The notes beneath the pieces were generated by a model. It saw only the letters and a list, made by a program, of their open reading frames with translations. It was not told the origin of the DNA and ran no database searches. The position numbers and the translations under genes are program-made. This document shows, in pieces, positions 11,014-22,040 of a stretch of DNA of 48,253 nt. The stretch covers positions 5,001 through 53,253 of the forward strand of contig NW_026971176.1 of assembly GCF_963678635.1 (NCBI RefSeq), read 5' to 3'. Each line of letters starts with the position of its first letter. Positions within the stretch are counted from its first letter, which is position 1. The DNA is from Symsagittifera roscoffensis. Taxonomy: Eukaryota; Xenacoelomorpha; Acoela; Convolutidae.

Positions 11014-11496
11014 TTGTCTCACCGTAACGACCTTGTAATTTGGCACGGCGCCATTAATAAATCGATAAGTAGGCACCGCAGCAACAATAACCGCAAGCTG
11101 AGTAGTAGTGAGCAACTTGTCAATTTATTATTAAGGTATAGGACAAACATTTGTGCGATCGTAAACTGTAGACGGAACGGAACCGAGGATATAGAGGAAA
11201 GTTTAGGTTCAACAGGTATTCTCATTCTGAACGTCGTCAAAAACTTTATCTCTAAGCGTAAGGCTAAGGACGAGGTACTAATTGAGAAGTACATAGAGCT
11301 TCACCAGCCTCCTTCCCTTGAAATAAAGACTCTCCTCCTTCTAAGGCGTTATAGCGCTAACCTTAATATCGTTAAGACGCGTAAGAAGCGGAAACGCTTA
11401 CCACTCAAAGCTCGAAAAGCTACAAAAAATAGGCTTCAGGCAGAAACTTTGAGACGACAAGTTCCCCCATCTTGTAAACTAATGTTGATATTTTAA
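11014..11496 (+). CDS. Unrecognised basic ORF, no ATG start
   Basis: An open frame of about 160 codons opening at a TTG rather than an ATG, so its true start is unknown. The product would be strongly basic, with a C-terminal cluster RKKRKRLPLKARKATKNR. A Leu-rich stretch SEQLVNLLLRYRTNICAIV lies near residue 35. I do not recognise a family. It lies directly before BEL/Pao gag remains on the same strand and could be eroded 5-prime sequence of that element, or chance. Confidence 0.25.
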   Translation: MSHRNDLVIWHGAINKSISRHRSNNNRKLSSSEQLVNLLLRYRTNICAIVNCRRNGTEDIEESLGSTGILILNVVKNFISKRKAKDEVLIEKYIELHQPPSLEIKTLLLLRRYSANLNIVKTRKKRKRLPLKARKATKNRLQAETLRRQVPPSCKLMLIF

Positions 11497-11581
11497 TGCA
11501 AGTTTAATTACGTACCAAAATAGTATCTCATTTTATTAATTGTTTTCTCTTTACTGAGCATCCGTAGAATATTGTCAATAT

Positions 11582-13520
11582 GTGAAAAACAGGGATAAAA
11601 ATGCAACCTCGCTCATAAAAAAAACAAGTTATAGTCATCACCATGAGCACACTGCATTGAGTGACCCTGGAATCCATAGTCATGGACATCGTGCTATGCC
11701 TCAATTTGGCAGTGCAAGCCTTTTACCATTGCAGACTTCTGTTCTATTTGTTTCATTCCCAGTTAACAAAATGCATTCTAGTGTACACGTGTTACCACCA
11801 CCGTCTGCTGTTCATTTACAGACCATGAGTTCAAACATAACTAATGGTTGTTTTGCCATCGGCAACCGGAATCATTAACTGTCCCAATGTTACCGGCAAA
11901 ACCCGGTTTTTGTTTCGTTTCTTTGTTACCTGCATTTGATGGTAGTGGCTTCTCATCTTCTGGAGTAAACCCACCGCCGGTTTTCTTTTCGGCATCTAAT
12001 TGCCATGCAGCGCCAGTTCAGACGCAACATAATATTCCCTTTAAACCGCATACTGTGTCAACTAATATCAACGATTACTACACAGGTGATGCAAACTTAT
12101 GGCGATTGGCAACTACAACTCCAATCGTCACGCCTGCTCAGTGTTGTAATGCTGGAAACTTTTTTTCTAATGTGACAACTGTTGTCCCACCGTGTAACAC
12201 CGCCGCCCCGTATACTAGTGGTGGGACTGTGTATTTTACTTCTCCGTCAGTTCATCCCCAACATGTTCCGCATTTTGTCAATTATACTAATACTGGTTAT
12301 CAGCCAGTCAACGAAGACTACGCACCGTCTTCCGCTTATCCGAACCAAGGTTGTTCATCGGATCGACCTCTCTCCGCTCGTGAACTTGCGGAATTATTGA
12401 TACATAGACGCAAAGATCATCTTCCTGAATGGACCCGTTAAACTGGCATGAAAGGTTTGGTCAGTTTAAGTCCACCGTTGATTCCGCTGTTCCTACCGAT
12501 GATACGAAACTGACATACTTAAAAACACTTGTCACAGGCAAAGCAAAAACCGCAATTGCGGACTTAAGTTATAGTGGCGTTATGTACAAGGATGGACTGG
12601 CCGCCTTGCAACGGAAGTTTGGGCAACCACACGCTATTGTTGGTGCCCATCTTGATAAGCCGAATACTTTTCCTCTACTTCAGATGCACAATTCGGAAAA
12701 TTTCATTAGTTTCTCCTCTGCCATATCTGGCCTCGTAGCAGTTTTCAAATCACTGTCTTTCAACAACGATCTAAAGAGTGTTAACCTGTTGAACCAAGCT
12801 GTTAGTTAACTTCCGCCTAACCTCAAGGAAGCTTGGTCAATGCATATTGTTAGGCAGAATTAGCAGCGTCCAACACTCCTAATATTTAATAACTGGTTGA
12901 AATAAAAGGCCAAGGGGCATGAAAGATTACGTGTACTGAACCCTAAGGCAAAAAACGAGGAACCAGTTAAACCAAAAACAACCAAATTTTTTGCAGCCAA
13001 TAGCCAGGTATCTAGTAAGGCTCAGGATAAGTCTAAGTTTCCGCCGTGCGCTTTGTGTAATGGTAGTCATGCATTGTGGAGCTGTGCTGTTTTTAAGGAA
13101 AAGAATGTTACTCAGCGAACAAAATACGTAGCTGAACAAAAACTTTGCTTCGCTTGCCTCAATGGCAATCATAGTTTCCGGCAATGTTCTAGAGCTACAA
13201 AATGCCCGAAGCCAGAGTGCGATAGCACACACAATGTCTTGCTCCATGGAGCCGGAAAAATATTTCCTCGGAAGGAAAGTTCAAATGTCTCAAATCAGGT
13301 GGGAACAAACAAATCCAAGAAGAATACAAAAACTTCCACCCATGCCGCTGTTAGTGATGTACATGATATTGAATCATCTAAAAGGTTGTTGCCAATTGCA
13401 ACACTGGGTGTATCCTCGGATGTAACCAGTCTCCTGACGTTGGTTCTTTGTGATAGTGCATCGACTCATTGTGATAGTCTTTGTGATAGTCTTCGTCACT
13501 CGTTAACCGTCTCGGAATAA
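11582..13520 (+). pseudogene. gag: BEL/Pao retrotransposon gag (copy 1), frameshifted
   Basis: Three frames together give a BEL/Pao Gag. An N-terminal Ser/Pro/Thr-rich part (11582-12350) ends in RELAELLIHRRKDHLPEW. After a frameshift near 12430 comes PLNWHERFGQFKSTVDSA and LTYLKTLVTGKAKTAI, the conserved capsid-like core; a stop follows at about 12810, with LPPNLKEAWSMH beyond it. Two zinc-binding blocks follow at 13045-13245: CALCNGSHALWSC, and LCFACLNGNHSFRQC with CPKPEC...H-LLH. This pair is diagnostic of BEL/Pao. Gag packages element RNA and leads directly into protease and RT. The frames are broken, so it is not functional. Confidence 0.85.
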
Positions 13521-15175
13521 TAGGGGAGCCCGTTAACTTGTCAATTAGTGGTTTCAATTCAACCACCGTCGTTGAGACTCAGAGGGTCATGTTTACAGTT
13601 TCCTCCGAGCCAAATAATAGCGATTTCGTATTCCCTCTGTGCGCATATGTTAAATACAATATTCGGATTGATTCCGAATTAATCAATATCGCTGATTTGC
13701 AGAATAAATCTCAACAATTAGCACCTATTAAGTCCACTCAATATACTTATGAGGACGTTGAAGTTATTATAGGACAAGACTACTACCACGCCGTTAGACC
13801 CATGGAGTTCATCTTGAGAGATGATAATAACTCACCGTGTTCCGTTCGTCTACCGATAGTTTGGGTCATAAGTGGTCCGTTGCCGCCGTCCGTTGTTTCT
13901 ATTTCTTGGTGTTTTATGTGTGTTGTTGAAGACTCATTTTTGACTGGCCAGATAAAATCCTGGTACGAGTTGGGATTTTATGGTGCTTTCAAACAAGTCG
14001 ATGACCGTTCCACCGCGGATAAACATGCTTTATCAATTCTAAATTCTGAAATCGTTCACAATGGCGAAAGATACATTGTGCCTATGCTTTGGATTGATAG
14101 TAATGTCAGTCTACCAAACAACTATTATTCGTCACTCGTCCAATTTAAAACATTGGAGAGAAGTTTGAGTAAAGACCCTGAACTGCGTGAAAGATACGCA
14201 GGCACAATTAGAGAGGACATTAAGAAAGGCTATGTCCGCACCTCATGATCCACGTAAGCGTTCCGATCGCGAGTGGTATGTTCCGCACCATCCCGTCGTA
14301 AATCCGAATAAGCCGGGTAAGGTGCGCCGAATCCTTAATGGGGCTTCTAAATTTCACGGCACATCCTTAAATAAGTCCTTATTAGTGGGTCCAGATCTAC
14401 TCCAAAATTTAATTTTTGTTCTTTTGCGATTCCTTCAACACAAGTAAGCCGTCTCCGCGGATATAGAGGGTATGTTCCTCCAGGTATGAGTCCTCGCCCG
14501 CGATCAAATTTCACTCCGTTTTTTGTGGCGGGAGGATACCACTTCCGATGTGGTAGTTCATCAGTACACTCGCCATATATTCGATGCACGGGATTCGCCT
14601 ACATGCACCAATTTCGCGTTGCGAAAAATAGCAACTGATAATATGTTCACATACCCTGAGATCGTCTCAGTCGTAAATGAAAAATTTTACATGGACGATT
14701 ACTTGGATTCGTTCGAGAACGTTGCCCAAGCAATTAAAATTAGCCTCGATTTGGTTTCCGTAATAAAGTTGGGAGGATTTTATTTGACTAAATTTGTCAG
14801 TAATGCTGATCAAATCACTTCAGTGATGAACCCCGAGGATTGCGAAACCTCGTCTTCACCCATCAAGGAAATATGTAACGGTGCCGAACAATCATCACGC
14901 GTCTTAGGTCTTAAGTGGGACCATGTGAAAGACACATTGGTTGTTAGCAGAGGCGTGGATCGTCCTCTCGATAAGGCATTAACTCAACAAACCGTCTTGA
15001 GTTCCGTCTCTTCTTCGTTTGACCCTGTTGGGTTACAAACTCCAAACACCGTTAGGGCCCGTCTTTTGCTTAAAGATATTTGGAAAATCAGTGGCCAAAT
15101 TTGGGTCGACGAATTGCCGGAAGGCATAAAAGATAAGTTTCTCGAGTCGCAATCCGGTCTCCCTCTCTTAGGGCA
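13400..15175 (+). pseudogene. pol: BEL/Pao protease and reverse transcriptase (copy 1)
   Basis: The aspartic protease begins with LVLCDSASTH at about 13445, just before a small triplication of TGTGATAGT that damages it. It then continues as SGFNSTTVVETQRVMFTV and FPLCAYVKYNI. RT follows: DPELRERYAG and EDIKKGYV (14175-14240), then, after a frameshift, REWYVPHHPVVNPNKPGKVR and NGASKFHGTSLN. After another break come CTNFALRKIA and the catalytic FYMDDYLDSF at about 14685, then LGLKWDHVKDTL. Order and motifs match BEL/Pao. At least three frame changes disable it. Confidence 0.85.
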
Positions 15176-15830
15176 ACTGAACATTCCCCATTTTTACTGC
15201 ACAGAGCCTGTGGATCAAACTGAGCTTCTCATGTTCGGTGATAGCTCGCAGGACGTTTTCTGTTCGGTTGGATTTTTGCGTGCGCGACTCTCGAGTTCGC
15301 ACAAAACTCAAATATCTTGCATCTTTGGTAAAGCTCGCGTTGCGCCCATGAAAGCGCTATCTATACCAAAGCTAGAGCTTCAAGCAGCTCTGCTCGCCGC
15401 ACGACTGAAAAATGATATTCTGACAGCCCTAACTGTCAGCATTATTCATGTCTACATGTGGACAGATAGAACTACAGTTTTTACAGTGGCTAAACTCCAT
15501 TGACAAATTACCTGTATTGTTCGCTAACCGTGTCGGCGAAATCCTCGAAACGACCACTATTGATGAGTGGTACCATGTTCTGAGCGGCGATAATACAGCT
15601 GATACTGGTACGCGGGGGATTTCTTCGGAAGCCCTCAAGGATAGCAGCTGGGTTATTGGTCCGAGCATTCTCAGGACTACTGATTGGCCGTTTATACCCG
15701 ACGAACGTGTGATCAATAAAATTCGTTTGAAGGCTCCTTCTTGTGATGTCGCTAATTGCTTGGAGACATCATCTTCCTTCGTCACCGATGTCACATCCAT
15801 GAAACATCCCGAACACGGGTTCAAGTGAGA
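15176..15830 (+). pseudogene. pol: BEL/Pao RNase H domain (copy 1)
   Basis: LLMFGDSSQDVFCSVGF carries the first RNase H Asp (about 15215). It is followed by KLELQAALLAARLKNDI, and by WTDRTTVF at the third carboxylate, where a frameshift occurs. The other frame continues FLQWLNSIDKLPVLFANRV and DNTADTGTRG (to about 15620), the usual BEL/Pao block. It continues without a break from the RT remains and precedes integrase. Confidence 0.85.
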
Positions 15831-15959
15831 AAGGTTCAGATCCTTTACGAGATATAAAAGAGTAGTCCCCTTTAAGTTGAGGATGCTGTCTTTACATAGG
15901 CATTTTTGCGGTAAGGACTTATGGATCACCGATCCCACAATTTGATCAAGCGGAAAACA

Positions 15960-16887
15960 AAATAATTCTTCTTGCTCAGATGGATTCCTTCCCCGTTGAG
16001 TTGAAAACAATCACCTCTGGCAAAGCTATTAAGAATAGTAGTAAAATTGCCACCTACTCGCCATTTATCGGTCCCGCTGGTATCATTCGTTCCACCGGGC
16101 CGATCGTGCGCCTAGTGAATACCGAGTTTGATACTAAGCACCCAATATTACTCGACGCCCGACATAAACTAGTTCGCTTGTTTGCCCGCAGCCTCCACCA
16201 GAAGCATTTTCATCAAGGTTTAGACTACATGCGCTCCGTTTTAAATATGAAATATGCAATACTTGGGTTGCTTCGACTACTTCGGTCTATCAAAAATCAA
16301 TGTCTAACATGCCGTAAACGCAAAGCAAGTACCATCCAGCCTATTATGTCCGATTTCTATTACATCCTGGGAGCGCCTTGTCCGAAGCGTGAAGCACGTG
16401 CTGTACGATATACTAGGCAGTAGGCGAGTCACCGAAGAGGTGTTAGGAACAACACTCTGCTTAGATGCAGGCTTTGAATTCGAGGCTAATCACTCCCGTT
16501 AGTACTGATTCACGTGAGTTATAATCGTTAACCCCAAACCACTTTTTGCGTGGACAACATGCCATAAGCTTTGCTTCGCTTTTACCTAGGGAGAACTTCG
16601 ACCACAAGAAAAGGTACGTGCAAGCGCATTCATATCCTAACGCTATTTGGTCTCATTGGCTTCGCGAATATGTTCCCTCACTGAATAAGCGTGTCAAGTG
16701 GCGCACTCATTCTGATTTCTCTCTTAAGACAGGCGATCTCGTGTGGGTGATTGAGACCGATAGTCCGCGTGGATACTACCCCCTCGCCCGAATCGTCAAG
16801 CTAAACTACGTACAGGACGGTTGCGCTCGATTCGCCCTTGTTAAAACCATGGGCGGGAAGGGGGAGGATGTTGCAACGCAAATATAA
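15960..16887 (+). pseudogene. pol: BEL/Pao integrase (copy 1) lacking its catalytic core
   Basis: The HHCC zinc domain is readable at 16135-16330: HPILLDARHKLVRL, LHQKHFHQGLDYMR and CLTCRKRKAS. The DDE core of about 130 residues, which should follow, is absent. Near 16400 the sequence jumps to the region normally found after the core, and at 16546-16887 to the BEL/Pao C-terminus: RGQHAISFASLLP, AIWSHWLREYVPSL, TGDLVWVIE and ARIVKLNY. This is best explained by an internal deletion plus frameshifts. The second BEL copy at 19380 keeps the missing part. Confidence 0.8.
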
Positions 16888-16920
16888 ACAAAGAGTATAA
16901 ATGCATATAAAAACAAGCAC

Positions 16921-17003
16921 AGTTGGCCGAGTGGCCTAAGCTAACGTACCGACTATAAGACTTGCCAGTTGACGTAGGTTCGAGACCCCCGCCTGCCCAT
17001 GTA
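16921..17003 (+). other. tRNA-like sequence with intact A and B boxes (pseudogene or SINE head)
   Basis: TTGGCCGAGTGG fits the internal promoter A box, and GGTTCGAGACC about 50 bases later fits the B box. A T arm is recognisable, but the acceptor and anticodon stems do not pair well, so I do not call a functional tRNA. It lies just after the BEL/Pao coding remains and before minisatellite array 2. Confidence 0.55.
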
Positions 17004-17311
17004 CTAATATACTAAAAACGGGGGTTATATCCTAATTTAACTGTTTTTTGGTTCTAATTCGGTTCAGCCTTGATTAAGACTGACCGCCAAAAAGAGCAAT
17101 TTGTCTCAAGGACATTACCGATCATTTCTTGTGGCTAGCTTGCGCATGTTTGTTATTGGAGCTGTATTGGTTGAAATTATGAACATGAGTTATGTGAGTT
17201 TTTGGCTTATTTTATAAATTAATGACGATGAATGTCTGTATTGCCGAGAAGACAAGTTAAACATCATTTTCCGAGCCGTTTTATCTAGTTTACGAGATTG
17301 AGCGCACAGTC
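17004..17311. other. Gene-free spacer
   Basis: AT-rich sequence between the tRNA-like element and minisatellite array 2, with no supported gene. Confidence 0.5.
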
Positions 17312-17770
17312 TCCACCTCGGTCGCGAAAGTCGCGCCGTCTCCGCCTCGATTTGAAAGTCGCGAAAGTGTGGAAAATGCACTTTTTGGTCGCGGCGGCCC
17401 GGCCGGTCAGGCCGTTTCCTGAGTCGCGCCGTATCCACCTTGGTCGCAAAAGTCGCGCCGTCTCCACCTCGGTCGCGAAAGCCCTGAATTTTTTTTGAAG
17501 TCGTGCCGTCTCCGTGTTGGTCTGGAAAATTGCGCCGTCTCCATTTGGGTCTGGAAAGTCTGGAATTGGCTAAATTGGTCGCGCCGGTGACGCTGTTTCC
17601 TGAGCCGCAGGGTCGCGTCGTATCCGCCTTGGTCGCGAAAGTCGCGACGGATCATCATGGTCGCGGAAGTCTGAAAATTCCAAGTTTTGGTCGCCAAAGT
17701 CTGGACATGCCTAATTTTGGTCTGAAAAGTCTGAAATGCCAAAATTTTGTCGCGTAAGTCTGGACATCAG
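17312..17770. repeat. GC-rich 29-bp minisatellite, array 2 (degenerate)
   Basis: Same motif family as 2397-3046 (TCGCGCCGTCTCCACCTC, GGTCGCGAAAG) but shorter and more diverged, with AT-rich variants toward its right end (GTCTGAAAATTCC). Long frames on both strands are by-products of the repeat. Confidence 0.88.
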
Positions 17771-17787
17771 TCTGGGACCTCCACCCG

Positions 17788-18400
17788 GGTGCTCAGCTCA
17801 GACAAACTATTATGTACAACCAAACGCAAAGCACTCAAGGTCTCTCTGACAGAATAACCCCTTTTTCTCCTTTCATCAACCTAAATAAGCCAAAATGCGA
17901 GATTCTCAAAACCCTCTCGCGCAAAACGTAAAAGCAAAAAACTTCCCCCTATTTCAACAAAAACATTTTCCTAAATTTGTCTACCACCCACAGGCTTCAA
18001 ATTTGTCTACCACCCACAGGCTTCATTTTTTCGTCGATGCAATAAACTGTAGATAGTCGTCTCCTCATCCATCCTTTTTTTACTAAACGACTCCCAATTG
18101 TCAAGCCTCAACACGGTCTAGACAATCTCACTTTATCAATATTCCAGTTTCCACTATCGAATTATACGTTTTTTTTTTTAACTTAAAACTTTCACTCCCC
18201 TAGCACTCGCTTTGATAAAATAGATATTTCAACCACCCACTTATATGCTGGCTCAGTAAATGAGCCACGATATCACTCTTCAACCAGAGATGGTTGACCT
18301 TGTCCCTAACGCAAATCGCCAAAGCGCTGAAAATGAGAAAGCATCAAACACAATAAACGGTTCTCTACATGAAACACTCAAAACGGAGGATTCATCAGTC
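17788..18400 (+). repeat. Dispersed direct repeat, copy B
   Basis: Second copy of 3047-3660 in the same orientation, starting at GGTGCTCAGCTCAGACAAAC and ending at the assembly gap. It contains the ATG at 18260 (MSHDITLQPEMVDLVPN) matching the ORF at 3523. Differences are mostly single-base substitutions plus indels in T runs. Confidence 0.8.
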
Positions 18401-18423
18401 NNNNNNNNNNNNNNNNNNNNNNN
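18401..18423. other. Assembly gap (23 N)
   Basis: A run of 23 N interrupts the ORF that starts at 18260. Repeat copy B therefore has an unknown right end, and its junction with the downstream BEL/Pao sequence is not proven. Confidence 0.99.
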
Positions 18424-18629
18424 AAACACTTTAAAGAAGCGCCTGGAAAGCAGCGACTTTGCTTGATTAATCATCTGCGTTTTTATACACAACGCTCTTA
18501 ATTTGCCAGAAAATTCAAAAACTATGGCTTTATAGTTTTTGCTCGCTTTTAATTCTAGCGAGAACATTTCGCAATCAAGTTTAATTCATCTAATTCATCT
18601 AATTCATTGGACGTTTTTGGTTCAGTAGT

Positions 18630-19075
18630 TTTCCTTCGCGCTCAGAAAAGTGCCTATTCCAAATGTCAACTTGCGCGTGTCTTCGGCAAAGCATGAGTAG
18701 CCTCAATGAAGATGCATTCGATTCTGAACTTGGAATTTCAAGCTGCGTTTCTTGTTACTCGTCTAAAGAATGATATCGAGAAAGCTTTTAGACTGAGCAT
18801 TTCTCAAGTGTTCATTTGGACTGACAGCACTAGATTCCTTCAGTGGTTGAACTCGACAACCAAACATTCCGTGTTTGTAGCCAATCGACTAGCCATCCGA
18901 AATCAAGAGTCGACATCAATCGACGAATGGTTTCATTTTTTGAGTGAAGACAACCTCGTTGACACAGGAACTAGAGGGGTAACTGCTAAATCCCTCAAGG
19001 AAAGCATTTGGGTCAACGGCTCTTCTTTTTTGAAAACTTTTTGCTTGGCCTTTCAAGTCGAAAAGGGACGTTACT
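18630..19075 (+). pseudogene. pol: BEL/Pao RNase H (copy 2)
   Basis: A second, diverged BEL/Pao copy: SKCQLARVFGKA, FQAAFLVTRLKNDIEKAF, VFIWTDSTRFLQWLNS (third RNase H carboxylate intact), VFVANRLAIRNQEST, IDEWFHFLSEDN and TGTRGVTAKSLKESIWV. It aligns block by block with 15290-15660 of copy 1 but differs at many residues, so it is not a recent duplicate. A TGA stands after FGKA (18693). The upstream RT is missing. Confidence 0.85.
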
Positions 19076-19379
19076 GAGAAAACTCACTGTATGATCCATT
19101 CTACGATCTGAGTGAGGGTCTAAAGGTCTCTTCAAATTTTCCGTGCACTGCAGTTTCAACCGATTTTGTCTTACATTGGGAAGAACACAACTCGTTCTTC
19201 ATGGTAAAGCGCTGGGTCATATACATATTGAGACTCTCACCTAAAAACGACATTTCAGAACGCCAAATAAGGCCATAGCTGATACAGCAGGACTTGTCTG
19301 CAGAGGAAAAACTGTTGCAATTTTCGCATTTAGAGTCATTCCCAACTGAATGTAAGCAAGTATCTGCGGGAAAACTTGT

Positions 19380-20590
19380 GAAAACATCGAGCCGTATATA
19401 ATCGTAACCGCCTTTTATCGGACCTAACGGCTTAGTTAGATCTATCGGCCGTATCCAACGTCTCTCCGTAACCGCGTTTGAAACTCGTTATCCAATAATT
19501 TGGATAGCCGCCATTGCCGAATCCATTTGTTTCCCCGTTTTTTTTCGGATTAAGCACAAACATGAGCAATTTGTTGTGTGTCGCTTGAGATCGGCCTTAA
19601 GATTTATTCAAACACAGCGCGTATACAGTAGAAAGCGAAAAGCAAAACCGTTAATCTTGTCTGACCTTTCTGTTGAGCGCTTAGATTACCGCCAGCCGCT
19701 GATCTCGATTTCACGTGAAAACTGTTTTGGACCATTTTATGTAACTATTCGCCAATCTTCCGAGAAACTCTGGGGTTTCTATTTACTTGTTGAACGACTT
19801 GCACCAATCTATTTAGTTTGGTTCCATCTAAGGACACAAGTTCATGCGTGATAACTATCGAGCGCTTTATCTCTAGGCGGTGAACACCCTCGATAATTTG
19901 GCCGGACACTAGAACCAATTTTGTAGGAGCCAAAAAGAGTATCTTCTGTGCACAAAAAACTGGAAGCTCTTTTGCCGCTCGTACACAAAGTCATCAAGTG
20001 GAATTAAAAAACATCTTGTGCACCACATCAGGGTGGAGCATGGGTGGTGCGCAATCGTAAGCGCGTGTTCTATACAATCTTAGGGCCATAAAAATTGAGT
20101 GACGAGATTATGAAGATTGATTATGAGGAGTGACGACCTAGTTGAAAGTTCATTTATCGCCCGTCCGCACGCTTCTGCTTCCCACGACCCAAGTAGTCTT
20201 AAACTTTTGACGCCGAAATATTTTCTTTGAGGTCAGACATTTCCTTCTCTAAGATCGAGCGAAAACTATTCTCACTCTAAACGCTATGCCCGCGCACAGT
20301 CTTATGCAAACAAAATTTGGCAGCCTTGTTTAAGTAAGTACGACCCGACACTCAATAGAGAGTTAGGTGGCATGCTTTTCCCGAAGATACTTTGAAAACG
20401 GAAGATTTAGTGTGGTTAGTTGAATGGACTAGCCCTAGTGGCTAGCACGCATAACGTCGCTTAACTACGGCAAAGACAACACCGCCCGTTCCGCAAACCT
20501 TAGGACCGTCTTCGAAAACTGCATACGACCGCTCGTTAGGCTCATTGTGGTTCTCGCTTCTTCGGTGGCGGAGAATGTTAAAGCTACTTG
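19380..20590 (+). pseudogene. pol: BEL/Pao integrase (copy 2)
   Basis: Heavily frameshifted integrase that keeps the region lost in copy 1. LSVERLDYRQPL and GPFYVTIRQSSEKLWGF (19665-19775) mark the catalytic core entry. At about 19850-19930 a broken IERFISR and TNFVGA stand near the second acidic position. The C-terminal part is seen as ARAQSYANKIW (20288) and as ITSLNYGKDNTARSANLRT at 20451-20510. Frames change many times and no long ORF survives, so this is dead. Confidence 0.75.
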
Positions 20591-20652
20591 GATTTACGGG
20601 TGGGGGGGTTGGACGCCTCCTTCTCAGGGATTCAACCCCCTGCCGACCCAAA

Positions 20653-21145
20653 GGGTCCGTCCCCCTTTTTACTAATTTGAGATATCCCTTTTTCGCCGAC
20701 TGACCTTAACAATTTTCTAAAGGCGCCTTTGGCGGCAATCTATACTAATTTTGAGAGGGGAGCGCGCGCCGAGAAAAACGCAATTTTTTGGTCGAAGATT
20801 TCCGATAAGTGCTTAAAAATGTCTTTTTCGGCCCGTTTTTTCACAATTTGCCTGCACCGCTAGGGTCTTTGCCTCTTTTTCCTTTACCCCCTCCCCCCAC
20901 CTCACACAAGCATCAATTTTGTGGTCTAAGGAGTGGTTTTGCAAGGTTGATTATAAAGATCAAATATGTTTGCCATGGTCTAATTAGTCTGCATGTCAAT
21001 TTTCATGACAATTGGACAATGTGAACAGTAATTTGAAAAATAAACATTTGCAGGTGGGTGGGAAAAGGAAAAAGAGCCGGGTCTTTATAGTGATTTGGGA
21101 GCGCTCAAAAAATCAATTTGATTGACCTAAAAAGAAAATCGCACC
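20653..21145 (+). repeat. Dispersed inverted repeat, copy 2, interrupted by a MITE
   Basis: Reverse-complement partner of 3870-4154: GGGTCC, ATTTGAGATATCC, TGACCTTAA, AAGGCGCCTTT, then TATAGTGATTTGGGAGCGC and TTGACCTAAAAA-type ends. A 208-bp element at 20871-21078 splits it. Confidence 0.75.
20871..21078. mobile_element. hAT-like MITE 1 (208 bp) with 8-bp target duplication
   Basis: Left end GCCTCTTTTTCCTTTACC; right end, reverse-complemented, GGCTCTTTTTCCTTTTCC. The element is flanked on both sides by GGGTCTTT (20863-20870 and 21079-21086). The related repeat at 3870-4154 carries the uninterrupted site. Terminal inverted repeats of about 18 bp, an 8-bp duplication and no coding capacity fit a non-autonomous hAT-type element; superfamily assignment is inference from duplication length. 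Confidence 0.82.
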
Positions 21146-21221
21146 CCCCTCTCGAAAAATTCCTAGACCGGCGCCTGCACTGCTTTAAAACATGTCAGCG
21201 TGAACAAGCAAACAAACTTTC

Positions 21222-21433
21222 GGCTCTTTTCCAGTTTCCCCCCACCTTTCAAAATACCGAGTTTTATGTTCGTTTTACGTGTTATTACGTGATGTTACGC
21301 TGTAAAGTATGAAGAACAAATATGTTCACAGTTGTCGATTTGTTCACCACGCCAAATTTCATTGCATTATGACAACGTTAAATAAGCATTTCAAAGTTGA
21401 ATTTGAGAGGGGGGGGGGAACTGGAAAAGAGCC
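21222..21433. mobile_element. hAT-like MITE 2 (212 bp) with perfect 8-bp target duplication
   Basis: Terminal inverted repeats GGCTCTTTTCCAGTT at the left and its exact reverse complement at the right, next to C/G runs. AAACTTTC flanks both sides (21214-21221 and 21434-21441). No ORF. The ends resemble those of MITE 1, so both probably use the same transposase, which is not in this window. Confidence 0.88.
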
Positions 21434-21441
21434 AAACTTTC

Positions 21442-22040
21442 ACTACATTTATTACATGCAAATTAACACGTGAACGATTTTTGAACAGTTTTGTTTTGCA
21501 ATTTTAGGGGTGGAAAACTGGAAAAGAGCCAAAATTTTCAAAAATTTGGGGGAGTTGAAAAGAGCCGAATAATTAGAAACTTACCAAGCTGCAAAGCGAG
21601 CAATGGGCCATAAAGCTTGATCCAGTTAGGTTTTCCTTTAAATGGTTGCATTTGGTTTCAACTTCTCTCAGTTAGTTTTTGAAGTTATGTGAATAATGAA
21701 ATCCATTTAGTCTTTCTCACATATGCCTTTAAACACGTGCATATAATTTCGCAATAAATAAAAATTCCACCTTTTTCATTTTAACACATGCACTACAACT
21801 TGTTTCAGGACAAACTGATTAAACTTATGCCTATCAGTTCCTTTGTTGCTGGCCTTTTTAGAGTCACCTTTTGGCTCTTTTCGGCTCTTTTCTAGTCCCC
21901 CCTTTCAAAATACCGTGTTTTATGTTTGTTTTAAGTGTTATTACGGTTGAATGCGTGATGTTACGCTGTAACGTATGAAGAACAAATCTGTTCAGAATTG
22001 TCGATTTGTGCACCACGCCAAATTTCATTGCATTATTTAT
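21442..22040. repeat. Nested MITE remnants
   Basis: Two further right ends (AAAAGAGCC at 21530 and 21566) and two left ends (GGCTCTTTTC at 21873 and 21883) of the same terminal repeat are present. From 21883 to about 22037 the interior is homologous to MITE 2 (TTTCAAAATACCG, GTGATGTTACGCTGTAA, CACCACGCCAAATTTCATTGCATTAT), then diverges. These are truncated or nested copies. Confidence 0.75.

Noticed and set aside
17190-17757. Similar Arg-rich frames at the second minisatellite
   Set aside because: Same cause as at 2384-3110; no conserved protein.
20442-20651. Minus-strand frame rich in Arg and Pro
   Set aside because: The plus strand here carries the BEL/Pao integrase C-terminus (ITSLNYGKDNTARSANLRT), so this is its shadow plus a low-complexity stretch.
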